From a virus, in the IMG/VR virus record IMGVR_UViG_3300030450_000238, positions 1-29,261 of that record: a DNA stretch of 29,261 nt, one strand, 5' to 3'. Of this stretch, positions 5,032 to 13,254 are shown in pieces (the first letter of the stretch is position 1; every line of letters begins with the position of its first letter). A program made the position numbers and the translations under genes. The notes below the pieces were generated by a model. It did not search any database, had not been told where the DNA came from, and saw only the letters and a program-made list of their open reading frames with translations.

Positions 5032-5651
5032 TATACCTTATTATTCTTTTTTGTCAGCTTAGAAACAGCTTGCTTAACTAAAGGTCGCACTAACTGTAAG
5101 ACAACTGGAGCAGAAGCACCGACCAAAGCAAGACTAAAAACACCAATAAATTGATTAGCAGAAGGAATGTATTGATCTTTGAAGGGTACGTCTTCATATA
5201 GAGTTATGCACTCAGTTTTATCTAAGCGATGTCCTACTACGATTTCAAGCTTCTTTGCATTTCTGTAATCACCTACTCGTTGGTCTTTAGGGCTAGGACA
5301 TTCTGGTATTACTATTTCTTCTTCTTTTTCTTCTGGAATTTTAGGTGTTTCTGTTTTTGGTATTTCTGGATCTCCTCCCTGTGGCAATGGCTCTTCTATC
5401 ATTGTCATCTGGTTAGGGTTATATATAGGCGGTGTAAAATTAGGAAAGGTAAAATCACAAATGGTATATACACCATTAGGGTCATCTAATAACAAATTAT
5501 GATTACCTGTATTTTTTATATCTCTATGTTGATAAGTACAACCCGGAGGATTTATCTCTAAATATTGAGTGACTATAGGAATATTAGGTGTGTATGGTTC
5601 TGGAATATATATTTCTGGAATATATATTTCTGGTATTTCAATCGTAGGCAT
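5031..5651 (-). CDS. Proline-rich membrane-anchored protein, 206 aa
   Basis: The N-terminus is a Pro/Ile/Tyr-rich repeat (IEIPEIYIPEIYIPEPYTP). A middle region is acidic and proline-rich (KTETPKIPEEKEEEIVIPE), followed by a conserved-looking part with RVGDYRNAKKLEIVVGHRLD and ITLYEDVPFKDQYIPSANQF. Near the C-terminus there is one hydrophobic helix (FIGVFSLALVGASAPVVLQL) and then a basic tail (RPLVKQAVSKLTKK). The 'GDYRN...VPF-DQ-IP...PLVKQ' layout recurs in marine phages in my recollection; its function is unknown. It probably sits in the membrane with the tail inside and may be a spanin- or envelope-related protein, but that is speculative. It overlaps the zinc-ribbon gene start region by 14 nt. 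Confidence 0.7.
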   Translation of the reverse strand: MPTIEIPEIYIPEIYIPEPYTPNIPIVTQYLEINPPGCTYQHRDIKNTGNHNLLLDDPNGVYTICDFTFPNFTPPIYNPNQMTMIEEPLPQGGDPEIPKTETPKIPEEKEEEIVIPECPSPKDQRVGDYRNAKKLEIVVGHRLDKTECITLYEDVPFKDQYIPSANQFIGVFSLALVGASAPVVLQLVRPLVKQAVSKLTKKNNKV

Positions 5652-5787
5652 TTCTTGGTAGATACACTTCTACATAAGAAAAACATTTTGGGCAAGATAA
5701 ATTTGTGACTATAGAATACTGCGTGTCTTCTTCAGTATCGTGATCGCCACCCCAGAGTAATTCTGACTTGCAATGCCAACAATTCAT
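5638..5787 (-). CDS. Zinc-ribbon protein, 49 aa
   Basis: A short gene starting MNCWHCKSELLWGGDHDTEE, with a second Cys pair in NLSCPKCFSYVEVY. The two CxxC knuckles about 26 residues apart form a classical zinc ribbon, and the 'CWHC...WGGDHD' N-terminus resembles small zinc-ribbon proteins common in marine phages. Likely roles are protein-protein or nucleic-acid contacts; nothing specific can be assigned. The start overlaps the previous gene's stop (ATGA at 5787-5784), and its end overlaps the start of the proline-rich gene by 14 nt, so the three are clearly one translationally coupled unit. Confidence 0.75.
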   Translation of the reverse strand: MNCWHCKSELLWGGDHDTEEDTQYSIVTNLSCPKCFSYVEVYLPRNAYD

Positions 5788-6017
5788 TTTTTAAGTTTTA
5801 GTTTTGGTAATGCTGGGATTGACTCTCCAGTAGTAGAAGGTAGCGAGTTTCCTAATACATCACCCATAAGTCCTTGTACATTTTCAAGTACTTGATTCAT
5901 CATTTTAGCCTTAAACTGTTCGCTGGTGACGTACTTAAATGTGAAGAAACCACCGCCTAGAATACCTAACATAAGTATTCCAGTTACGATAGTAATAATG
6001 TCTAAAACTTTTCTCAT
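5784..6017 (-). CDS. Small single-TM protein, 77 aa
   Basis: Residues 6-29 (DIITIVTGILMLGILGGGFF) form a membrane helix near the N-terminus, preceded by MRKVL, giving a likely N-in anchor. The remainder is soluble, with a helical part (EQFKAKMMNQVLENVQGLMG) and a proline/lysine tail (IPALPKLKLKK). Similar one-TM proteins accompany the zinc-ribbon protein in marine phages, but no role is known to me. It is coupled to the zinc-ribbon gene by ATGA. Its start codon shares the CATG palindrome with a divergent plus-strand ORF. Confidence 0.65.
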   Translation of the reverse strand: MRKVLDIITIVTGILMLGILGGGFFTFKYVTSEQFKAKMMNQVLENVQGLMGDVLGNSLPSTTGESIPALPKLKLKK

Positions 6018-6147
6018 GTTTAAAGAAGCCCTAATTAAAGCAAGCGTACCAATTACATTTATGGTGCTTTTTTTAATTATAGGCTTAGCACCACTTTATG
6101 TCATGTATGGCATTATTGACCGCAATATACCTATTAAGACTCAGTAG
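6016..6147 (+). CDS. Possible small membrane protein, 43 aa, divergent
   Basis: From ATG 6016 this frame encodes FKEALIKASVPITFMVLFLI and continues hydrophobic (IGLAPLYVMYGII) to a polar end, so it would be one TM helix. It fills the otherwise empty 6018-6133 interval between two minus-strand genes. Against it: no Shine-Dalgarno sequence, no visible rightward promoter, and an orientation opposed to the surrounding operon. Hydrophobic shadow ORFs arise easily in AT-rich DNA, so this is uncertain. Confidence 0.35.
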   Translation: MFKEALIKASVPITFMVLFLIIGLAPLYVMYGIIDRNIPIKTQ

Positions 6148-6316
6148 CTTCTTCTTCGTTTGTTTTTATAAGATCATTACAAGCAGCAATACCACCTCTT
6201 AGCTCGTATATTTTTTTCTCACAGTTCTGCATAACCTGTTGAGCTTCTTGATAGTTTTTTGCTATCTGTTGTAACTCTGATTCAAGAGCAGCTTTTTTTT
6301 GTTCTGGGTTTAACAT
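6134..6316 (-). CDS. Small coiled-coil protein, 60 aa
   Basis: Nearly the whole protein is one charged helix with heptad spacing (EQKKAALESELQQIAKNYQE, then QQVMQNCEKKIYELRGGIAA), a typical short coiled coil, ending with acidic residues. It is the first gene after the promoter/palindrome at 6328-6369 and so heads the leftward small-gene unit. No signal peptide or TM segment is present. Proteins of this size and layout are often multimerising accessory or regulatory partners; no specific function is supported. Confidence 0.65.
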   Translation of the reverse strand: MLNPEQKKAALESELQQIAKNYQEAQQVMQNCEKKIYELRGGIAACNDLIKTNEEEATES

Positions 6317-6327
6317 TAAAGTTTAAA

Positions 6328-6358
6328 GTACAATACTAATATAATATCAGTACTGTAC
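6328..6358. promoter_or_regulatory. 31-bp near-perfect palindrome, probable operator
   Basis: Two 15-nt arms flank a central base: GTACAATACTAATAT (6328-6342) and ATATCAGTACTGTAC (6344-6358). They match as an inverted repeat except at two positions, and in leftward RNA both mismatches become G-U pairs. The palindrome overlaps the -10 element and spacer of the leftward promoter, the usual position for repressor binding. It could also act as an RNA hairpin at the end of the fibre operon. Confidence 0.5.
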
Positions 6359-6369
6359 AACTCTAACAA
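6341..6369 (-). promoter_or_regulatory. Leftward promoter for the small-gene unit
   Basis: On the minus strand TTGTTA (6369-6364) and TATTAT (6346-6341) are separated by 17 bp, matching sigma70-type -35 (4/6) and -10 (5/6) elements. The start would fall near 6334, about 18 nt before the ATG of the coiled-coil gene. It sits in the only sizeable leftward intergenic region near here (6317-6404). No intrinsic terminator separates it from the fibre genes, so late read-through is also possible. Confidence 0.5.
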
Positions 6370-6404
6370 CCTTAAGAGTAGACTTTTTTTACCATCAAAT
6401 TGTT

Positions 6405-8102
6405 TTAACTAATTGCTACAGCAAAAGCAGTTTGGGTTGCTTCTGTGCATAATTGTAACCCTATTTCAGTGTTAGTACTTGAATTATTAGTTACTTCAAC
6501 AACATAGCTAGTAGCATTTTGAGTTACAGAAGTAGAAACATTGTGCTGATGATTTTGAAGAACACTAGCTCCATAGTTAGCAGTTGAAGTATAAAACATC
6601 CAACCACCTAATTCTGCTCTAAATGACATAGCTGACCCACCATTACTTGAGTATCCACCCATTTTTATAGTTGCCCATCCACCATTTAATCCTGTAAATG
6701 TAAATGTTTTTGTAGTTCCAGAAGATATTGGTACGTTATAAACATTTCGAGCAAAACCACTATTTGTTTCATTATTACCAGTAGAATTACCAAACTGTTC
6801 AAAACGGCCAGATACCTTTGCTCCAGTGCTTATTGTCTCAAACTTTTTACTGCCATCGTAAAATAGTGCTACCCCACCATCAGGATTAAATGTTGCAATA
6901 TCTTCACTGTCAGTTTTTTCAATAACAGTAAGAACATCAGATCGGATTCTATTAATACTTCCATCGTGATAAATATTTAGGTCATCACTATTTCCGAAGC
7001 TAGCTTTTACATTATCATCAAAGTTAAGAGCATTTTCTGACTGATCCCAAGTCATGTCTGTACTGCCCGGTGTAGTGCCTCTAAACTCAGCATCACCTCC
7101 GTTTATATTTAAGATAACGCCATTAATTGTTGCCCATCTTCTGTTACTTAAACCTAGTTGACCAACAGTATCATTAATAGGGTAAAAATTACCATCACTT
7201 GTATTAGTAGTTCCACTCAGATGAACGCCATTCGCAGTTGTCTCAAACTTTTTGCTGCCACCATAATATAGTTCTACGGCTGCTGTATTTTCTATACCTT
7301 TTATAAAGGTTTGATTAGCTTCATCTTTTAAATGTATATGATTTGCTTTTATATTTATAGCGGCATCATTTGTTGTACACTCAATGTTTAAATCATTAGT
7401 AGCATTATTAATATGGCTATGTGTACCATCGTGATAAATTTTTAAATCTCCCGAATTTCCAAACTCAGCGTTTTTATTGTCTTGCCAATTCATTCCACCA
7501 TCAATGGTGAACACTTGTCTATTGCCATTATGATATAGCTCTACCGATCCATTTTTTATAAACTTTGCTGATGTTACTCTTGTATCATTATTAACATTAT
7601 TGTTTGTATTAATAACCACATCGCCAGCAGAATTACCAGAATTTATCTGTAAATCTCCCACATCACTTTGTATGATATTGTTTGTTCCATTATGAAATAT
7701 CTCTAAATCGTTATTATTTCCAAATAAAATCTTTTCATTATCAAGAAGAGTTAGACCATCAGATATTAAAACACCTGTAAGAGTAGCCCCTGTGCTTGTT
7801 GTTTCAAACTTTTTACTGTTGTCGTGATATAGCTCTACCTGTGCATTAGAAATACATTTAATTGCATAATGATTACTATTAGTAACAATATTTACATCAG
7901 CATTGAAATATGATTCGATATTTATATCACTTACAGTAAATCCAGCTATTACATTAGTTGTTCCATTATGATATATTTGTAGGTCATTACCAGTACCAAG
8001 TCTTAGCTTTTGGTTATCAACTAAATCTACGTTAGTAGCGAGATCCGTTCCAGTTATAGTGCCATCTGTTATACCATCAGATGTAATTCGTGTTAAACCC
8101 AT
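6405..8102 (-). CDS. Repeat-built tail fibre protein, 565 aa
   Basis: The protein consists largely of alternating short beta units: four copies of a G-N-x-x-D-L-x-I-Y-H-x-G-T/S unit (GTGNDLQIYHNGT, FGNSGDLKIYHDGT and others) and four copies of V-E-L-Y-H-x-G-S-K-K-F-E-T. Such units make up trimeric beta-helical fibres and are typical of marine cyanophage structural proteins. The final 140 residues are different (TFTFTGLNGGWATIKMGGYS onward) and probably form a globular receptor-binding or folding tip. Its start directly follows the stop of the S74 fibre (TAA then ATG), and it is the last gene of the late operon. Role as fibre is inferred from the repeats and position. Confidence 0.8.
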   Translation of the reverse strand: MGLTRITSDGITDGTITGTDLATNVDLVDNQKLRLGTGNDLQIYHNGTTNVIAGFTVSDINIESYFNADVNIVTNSNHYAIKCISNAQVELYHDNSKKFETTSTGATLTGVLISDGLTLLDNEKILFGNNNDLEIFHNGTNNIIQSDVGDLQINSGNSAGDVVINTNNNVNNDTRVTSAKFIKNGSVELYHNGNRQVFTIDGGMNWQDNKNAEFGNSGDLKIYHDGTHSHINNATNDLNIECTTNDAAINIKANHIHLKDEANQTFIKGIENTAAVELYYGGSKKFETTANGVHLSGTTNTSDGNFYPINDTVGQLGLSNRRWATINGVILNINGGDAEFRGTTPGSTDMTWDQSENALNFDDNVKASFGNSDDLNIYHDGSINRIRSDVLTVIEKTDSEDIATFNPDGGVALFYDGSKKFETISTGAKVSGRFEQFGNSTGNNETNSGFARNVYNVPISSGTTKTFTFTGLNGGWATIKMGGYSSNGGSAMSFRAELGGWMFYTSTANYGASVLQNHQHNVSTSVTQNATSYVVEVTNNSSTNTEIGLQLCTEATQTAFAVAIS

Positions 8103-11100
8103 TTACTTTGCCTCCAATGCTTCTATTCTACCGATAGCTTCTTGTAATGCAGCTACAAGTAAGGGTACAAGTCTACTTTGATCTATTCCTTGATATTTTG
8201 GATCGCCAGCTTTTATATTTACATCAGGTTGATCCTCTGTATATACTTCATCTTTAGTTCCTGTGATTGCTTCTGGAACTGCTGTAACTTCATGTGCTAT
8301 AAATCCATCACGAGTACTGTTTGGGTGTCCTATCCAATTAAACCTTGATGGTTTTAAAGTTTTTAATCTTGCAATACCATCAGATATTGCAACGATATTT
8401 TCTTTTAATCTATAGTCAGATGATGTGTTATAAGTTGCACTATTAACTCCAACATCAATACTGCCACCAGCACTCCAACCTCTTCTTAATTCAATTATTT
8501 TTCCATCAGTGGTGTTTCTGTTAAGTAGTAAAGGGTCACCAGAAATTCTGGAAATTTGCAGCTGTGGACCACCAGTAGTAGTATTAAAAAGTTCTAAACC
8601 TTCATTTCCAAAAAGGGTATTAAATCTGTAAGATTTAATGTTGCCCTCTTGGGTAATACGAAGACGTTCTGATGCACTTGCAGTATTATTGGCTTTTGTG
8701 TAGAAACGCATAGCACCACCTCTTCCATTAGGCCCACCACCTCCTTCACTTAAGACATCTATTTCACCTAAACTTCCACTTTGAGTTACAAACTTTAATT
8801 TATGTCCACTAACACCAGAATTATCTCCTCCACTATCTTTAAAAATAGCGAGATCTGCACCTTGAACAGCTAAATTACTAGCTGAAATATGACCATTGGT
8901 ATTGTTTGTTGTACCTATTAATAATCTTCCAGACGAATCTAGACGCATCCTTTCACTATTGTTAGTTCCAAATCTTATTGCTTTATTTTCATAGTGATAA
9001 AGCACACCTTCTTCATTTGAATCTATCCCAACAATTAATCCATCACTAGAACTTGACCCTGTAGTATCGTTGCTGAAACCTGCAAAAGAAGCAAAACTTC
9101 CACTTTCATGCACTTGTAATTTATTACCTATTGTTGAGGTACCTATACCAACTTTTCCAGACGAATCTATACGCATACGTTCAACAGGAGTAGGAGTGCC
9201 ATCGGCTGCTGTTAAAAACTCTAAACGACCCGGCATATCTTGGTTTCCGGGTGTTCCATCTACATGAGCTTCAATATATGCTGCTGATACAGGTGAACTT
9301 CCATCATTACCTTCAAAATAAATTCTTCCTAAAAGGTCATCATCTTGAACAGAAGTATTTCCACCAATAGTTCCACTTCTAGACTTGCGAAAATATATAT
9401 AACTTGCAAAATCATTATCAGAATACCTATTTAGAGAAATAGATGTACTTGCATCAGTACCAGCTACATAAAGTTTATGATCTCCTGAGTGAAGAATTGA
9501 TGTAGTTCCAACAAGCAGCCTTCCAGATGAATCTATACGCATACGTTCATTACTAGAACCATCTATAGAACCAAAAAATGCAAGGGCGTTTGTTGCTGCT
9601 GGCATACCTAAAGAAAAAGATCCACGCCCACTATTATCAAAACCAATTAATACTTTATTTGATGTTGTAGCTCCATCCCAATTACTTAAAGTAAGAGCAT
9701 TTATATCTGTATCTTGCGTATTGATAAGAGCCGTAGCAGCCATGTTATTACCATTACCTACAACAAATTTTGTACCTGTTGAAGAGTTATTTGTTGAACC
9801 TATCTGTACTCTTCCATCTGAATCTATACGCATACGTTCATTTAAACCTGCCGTATAGAACGCAAAATGATCTGAACTATGATCGTAACGAAGTAAACCT
9901 CTAAATTGAGCATCTCCAGAAGTTCCATCTGCAAAACCAATTTGACAAAGAGCAGAAGTATTTGTTGTAGCAATCGTTATACCTTGATTTGATGATCCCT
10001 CAATCACTAAATCATCAAAACTAGAGTTATAGCTACTAGGACTTGTTGTACCTATACCTAGTCTGCCAGACGAATCTATACGCATACGTTCTGAGCCATT
10101 GACTCTAAAATCTATACGAGAATTATTTACCAGATATATACCAGCTTCATTAAGATTTTTTCCCGAACCGACAATCCCCGAACCAACACTATCGCTATAT
10201 AAATATCCAGCTACAGCACTACCTCCTCTTATAAATTTAACAGGAAAACTATCACTACTAGATCCAGTTTGTATATGTAAAACTTCTGTTGGACTTGATG
10301 TACCTATACCTACGTTTCCAGACGAATCTATACGAATTTTTTCAGTTCCATTATTGCATTGTATTTCGTATGCTAAAGCATCAATTCTAAGATTTTTTCT
10401 TACGCTATTTGTTCTATCAAACGCAAGTAATCTTATGGTTGAACTTGAGTTTGGATGAACTTCAAAACCTTGATCTCCGTCAGAAACAGTAAAAGGTGAG
10501 CTAGGACTTGTTGTACCTATACCTACCCGATTGTTGGAAGAGTCAACAAATAATGTGTTGGTGTCTACTGCCATGTTTCCTGTGACAGTAAGACTCGTCA
10601 AGTCTCCTAGTGACGTAAGAGAACTGGTAACAACAGAACTATTAAGCGTGTTCCCTGTAAGCGTTCCAGCAGCAGCCGTAACTGTGATATTTGCTGTTCC
10701 GTCAAAGCTAGTTCCATTTATAGTCCTAGCTGTTGCAAGTGCTGTTGCTGTTGCAGAGTTACCAGTACAAGATGTTGCTACAGGTGCAGCCCAAGTAAGT
10801 CCTCCATTATTACCAGATTGTGCAGAAAGAAAATATCCATTAACAGGACTATTACTGACTTTTAATTTTACTTCGCTTACTGTATCGTCACTTGGTTCTC
10901 CAATACCACCTGATTCTTGATAAAGAATAAAATCTGGTGCAGCAGAGATATTAGCTCCAAATTTTATTGTAGAACCACTTAATGCAAAACCTTGTGAGGG
11001 TGTAGATGTACCTGTGTTTGGTTTTTGGATAACACCATTAACACTAACTAATAACGTATTTGCTGCTGTTGGAGTTATTGCAGATGTAGTGCCAGATGTT

Positions 11101-11336
11101 ACAAGAGTAAAATCTGCATTAGGAAAAGATGCAGCACCATTATTAGCTGCGTTTCTAAGTGCAAGATATTTAAAGTCAGGGCCACCGCCAGCACCAGCTA
11201 CCTTTGCTATAGAACCATCATCTTTCTTAAAAAACAGTTCGCCAGTATCGGTTCTAACGGCTGGTTCGCCCGAAACAAGATCACTTGCTGCTGGGTCACT
11301 TCCTGATGCTCTTTTGAGTCGAATTACATTAGCCAT
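8103..11336 (-). CDS. Large tail fibre with C-terminal peptidase S74 chaperone domain, 1077 aa
   Basis: The N-terminal about 50 residues (NVIRLKRASGSDPAASDL) share the IRxKRS attachment motif with the next upstream fibre. The body has about seven repeats of the ERMRIDSSGRLGIGTTSP type, giving trimeric beta structure. The C-terminal 105 residues are an intramolecular chaperone (peptidase S74) of the endosialidase/T5 fibre family: Ser973 and Lys978 in SDYRLK are the expected self-cleavage dyad, followed by GFIAHEV and a final coiled helix. The chaperone should trimerise the fibre and then cut itself off before Ser973. GGAGG precedes the start (spacing about 10). It is likely host-range determining. 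Confidence 0.88.
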   Translation of the reverse strand: MANVIRLKRASGSDPAASDLVSGEPAVRTDTGELFFKKDDGSIAKVAGAGGGPDFKYLALRNAANNGAASFPNADFTLVTSGTTSAITPTAANTLLVSVNGVIQKPNTGTSTPSQGFALSGSTIKFGANISAAPDFILYQESGGIGEPSDDTVSEVKLKVSNSPVNGYFLSAQSGNNGGLTWAAPVATSCTGNSATATALATARTINGTSFDGTANITVTAAAGTLTGNTLNSSVVTSSLTSLGDLTSLTVTGNMAVDTNTLFVDSSNNRVGIGTTSPSSPFTVSDGDQGFEVHPNSSSTIRLLAFDRTNSVRKNLRIDALAYEIQCNNGTEKIRIDSSGNVGIGTSSPTEVLHIQTGSSSDSFPVKFIRGGSAVAGYLYSDSVGSGIVGSGKNLNEAGIYLVNNSRIDFRVNGSERMRIDSSGRLGIGTTSPSSYNSSFDDLVIEGSSNQGITIATTNTSALCQIGFADGTSGDAQFRGLLRYDHSSDHFAFYTAGLNERMRIDSDGRVQIGSTNNSSTGTKFVVGNGNNMAATALINTQDTDINALTLSNWDGATTSNKVLIGFDNSGRGSFSLGMPAATNALAFFGSIDGSSNERMRIDSSGRLLVGTTSILHSGDHKLYVAGTDASTSISLNRYSDNDFASYIYFRKSRSGTIGGNTSVQDDDLLGRIYFEGNDGSSPVSAAYIEAHVDGTPGNQDMPGRLEFLTAADGTPTPVERMRIDSSGKVGIGTSTIGNKLQVHESGSFASFAGFSNDTTGSSSSDGLIVGIDSNEEGVLYHYENKAIRFGTNNSERMRLDSSGRLLIGTTNNTNGHISASNLAVQGADLAIFKDSGGDNSGVSGHKLKFVTQSGSLGEIDVLSEGGGGPNGRGGAMRFYTKANNTASASERLRITQEGNIKSYRFNTLFGNEGLELFNTTTGGPQLQISRISGDPLLLNRNTTDGKIIELRRGWSAGGSIDVGVNSATYNTSSDYRLKENIVAISDGIARLKTLKPSRFNWIGHPNSTRDGFIAHEVTAVPEAITGTKDEVYTEDQPDVNIKAGDPKYQGIDQSRLVPLLVAALQEAIGRIEALEAK
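9163..10091 (-). repeat. Four exact copies of a 20-bp repeat inside the S74 fibre gene
   Basis: GAATCTATACGCATACGTTC (plus-strand reading) occurs without mismatch at 9163-9182, 9529-9548, 9820-9839 and 10072-10091, and degenerate copies lie near 8936 and 10323. They encode the ERMRIDS segment of the fibre repeat. Identity at DNA level beyond codon need offers sites for recombination that would change the number or content of the repeats. Confidence 0.75.
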
Positions 11337-11357
11337 TGGCTTTTACCTCCTTATGGT

Positions 11358-12668
11358 CTAATAGCTTCCACCATCTATATCAAAACCAGATACACTTCCA
11401 TTTTCTAGAAAAGTAACAAGATCAGATAAAGCGACCTGTACCATTGTGCCATTGTCGTTTGCAACAAATTTATCTGTAGCGACAAGAGTTGTTGAGGTTG
11501 CGGAAGTACCACCATCGCAAACTGTATTGAACTCTGTGGTTGTTACCACTGCACCATCTAAGATTTGCACTTCGCTATCAGTTAAATCAGCTAAAGAGTT
11601 AGCTGTTGTCTGATTCATGGTTGCAAGTTCTGTCAACTTATCGCTATGAGGTTCTACGTCTGTACCAATGACAAGTCCTAGTGATGTTCTTGCATTAGAA
11701 GCTGATGTTGCACCTGTTCCTCCGTCAGATATTGCTAACGTACCTGTTATAGAACTAGCACCTAAGTTAACAGCCATCTCTGTGGACTCGATTACAAGTC
11801 CTCCATTTGATTTAAGATCTACTGATAATGTGTTTCCTGACTTTTGTAGACCATCTGCTGCTGTTATCTGACCAGCACCAGAGAATTGTGCAATCGTGAG
11901 GTTATTAGTACCCACAACAGCAGAGCCAGAGTCTGATGTGCAAACAAAGCCGTTATCTGCGTTAACTGTTCCTTTTTCTACAAAAGTAAAGAAACCAGCA
12001 GCGTTAGCACCAGTAGCTAAATCTGCTGCCCTAGCTGGAGAAGAGCCGACTACATATATACCATTTTGACTTGCTGTTGATTGGTCTTTTACAAGAACAC
12101 GATCATTAGTTGATAAAGTAACACCATCTAGCGTGTCTCCATTGTTTAGAGCAGTTGATATTGTGATGTTTGCTGTTGTTGCTGCTACGCACGAATCTTT
12201 AACATCAAGTCCTTGTGATGTGGCTTCAACGAAGCCCTTAGTCGCTGCATCTTGTGTATTTACAGGATCAGCTAAGTTTGTAATGTTTTGACTTCCAAAG
12301 CTTACTGAAGCTGTTGGAGTAGCCATTTCATTTAATTTATTTGTTCTAACACCTGTATCAAAGTCGCTTATCTTGGTGTGTGCTACAGAAGGAATATCGT
12401 CTGATACTAATGCCCTAAATGTAGGTGCTGCATCTGATCCTGTTGTTGGCCCTGATAATACTTTATTAGCATTTATTACTGTATCTTTATCAAAAAACTT
12501 ACCTTCTCCACCAATAGGCTCAATAGTAGTTGCAGACCCTCCAGATCCTCCAGTTCCTATACCAATAAATAGAGTTTTACTACCTTCACTAAATGCTAAT
12601 TCCGCATTTTCTAGTGTGGTTGGTGCTGATGATCCTGTGGATCTTTTTATGCGGATTGTGTTAGCCAT
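11358..12668 (-). CDS. Tail fibre protein, 436 aa
   Basis: The N-terminus ANTIRIKRSTGSSAPTTLEN matches the IR-x-KRS motif of the larger fibre and presumably docks to the same tail or fibre component. A middle module (about residues 150-270) reads DVKDSCVAATTANITISTAL...DRVLVKDQSTASQNGIYVV, a unit widespread in phage and cyanophage fibres. The C-terminal third has ISDGGTGATSASNARTSLGL, another common fibre motif, and ends in DIDGGSY, like the LVDGGSF end of the 79-aa gene. No enzymatic residues are seen. It is coupled in a run of fibre genes; assignment as fibre or baseplate-associated structural protein is firm, exact position is not. Confidence 0.8.
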   Translation of the reverse strand: MANTIRIKRSTGSSAPTTLENAELAFSEGSKTLFIGIGTGGSGGSATTIEPIGGEGKFFDKDTVINANKVLSGPTTGSDAAPTFRALVSDDIPSVAHTKISDFDTGVRTNKLNEMATPTASVSFGSQNITNLADPVNTQDAATKGFVEATSQGLDVKDSCVAATTANITISTALNNGDTLDGVTLSTNDRVLVKDQSTASQNGIYVVGSSPARAADLATGANAAGFFTFVEKGTVNADNGFVCTSDSGSAVVGTNNLTIAQFSGAGQITAADGLQKSGNTLSVDLKSNGGLVIESTEMAVNLGASSITGTLAISDGGTGATSASNARTSLGLVIGTDVEPHSDKLTELATMNQTTANSLADLTDSEVQILDGAVVTTTEFNTVCDGGTSATSTTLVATDKFVANDNGTMVQVALSDLVTFLENGSVSGFDIDGGSY

Positions 12669-12671
12669 AGT

Positions 12672-12911
12672 TTAAAATGAACCCCCATCGACAAGGTTTT
12701 CTACAGTACGAGTTGCATCTGCTTTAAATGTAGCAGAAGTAGAGTCATAGTAAATAACAGAATTACCTACTACACCAGAATCATTTAATCCTTTGCCTGT
12801 TGAACTAAAGGATGGGCCTTGTGGCCCTTGTGTAGCAACAGTAATAACTGTTGCGTCACCTTCATTAACAGTAACAGTATTTTTACTGGTTGTGACATTA
12901 ACAGAAGTCAT
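12672..12911 (-). CDS. Short fibre-associated protein with a GPQGPS collagen-like motif, 79 aa
   Basis: The first 30 residues are beta-type (SVNVTTSKNTVTVNEGDATV) and are followed by a single short collagen-like segment, GPQGPS, then a polar C-terminal part ending NLVDGGSF. The size and pattern fit a small trimeric connector or fibre tip element recurrent in marine phages. Its start overlaps the stop of the preceding gene by 4 nt (ATGA), and 3 nt separate it from the next fibre, indicating coordinated synthesis. The function as a structural adaptor is inferred from context. Confidence 0.7.
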   Translation of the reverse strand: MTSVNVTTSKNTVTVNEGDATVITVATQGPQGPSFSSTGKGLNDSGVVGNSVIYYDSTSATFKADATRTVENLVDGGSF

Positions 12912-13252
12912 GGTGAACTATAACCCTCTGACATAGTTATAACACCTTCAAGGTAGTACTCTCGCAATCCGTTTGGGTCTTCAAGTAATACATCATAATA
13001 AAGTGTATTAGTTTCAAAAGTAGCAGTCTGTACATCAGTTAAGGAAATATCAATAACACCATTAGCTCTATTAGTATAGGTAATTGCAAAATCTCCATAT
13101 TTAATATTTCTGCCTTCATCCCAACATTGAGCATAGACTGTATATCCAGTAAGGTTTATAACAGTTCCAGTAGAATCTTTAAAAACAAGTTGCAAAGAAA
13201 AATCTGCTCTTCTTTGAACTGTCATGTTGTAAGTTCCGGGTTGTATCGCCAT
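12908..13252 (-). CDS. Small fibre/baseplate-associated protein (BppU-N-like), 114 aa
   Basis: An all-beta protein with the pattern YNMTVQRRADFSLQLVFKDS followed by INLTGYTVYAQCWD and a C-terminal YYDVLLEDPNGLREYYLEG. The order of strands (a basic RRADF start, then an INLTGxTV strand) resembles the N-terminal domain of siphophage baseplate upper proteins and small structural proteins of marine phages. It probably attaches fibres to the tail tip; this is inference. It lies 2 nt after the collar-domain fibre gene and is coupled to the next gene by ATGA. Confidence 0.7.
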   Translation of the reverse strand: MAIQPGTYNMTVQRRADFSLQLVFKDSTGTVINLTGYTVYAQCWDEGRNIKYGDFAITYTNRANGVIDISLTDVQTATFETNTLYYDVLLEDPNGLREYYLEGVITMSEGYSSP

Positions 13253-13254
13253 AA

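Noticed and set aside
5229-5489. Plus-strand 86-aa frame rich in Phe/Trp
   Set aside because: It is antisense to the proline-rich gene; its odd F/W-rich composition results from the reverse complement of Glu/Lys/Pro codons.
8932-10340. Regularly spaced repeats as a CRISPR array
   Set aside because: Spacing is uneven (about 250-370 bp), the repeats lie in frame within a fibre protein and no cas genes are present.
10531-11361. Long plus-strand frames antisense to the fibre genes (also 9070-9267, 10099-10458, 12373-12675)
   Set aside because: They mirror repeat-rich fibre coding, are Val/Pro/Ser-rich and lack ribosome sites; the minus-strand proteins have clear family motifs.
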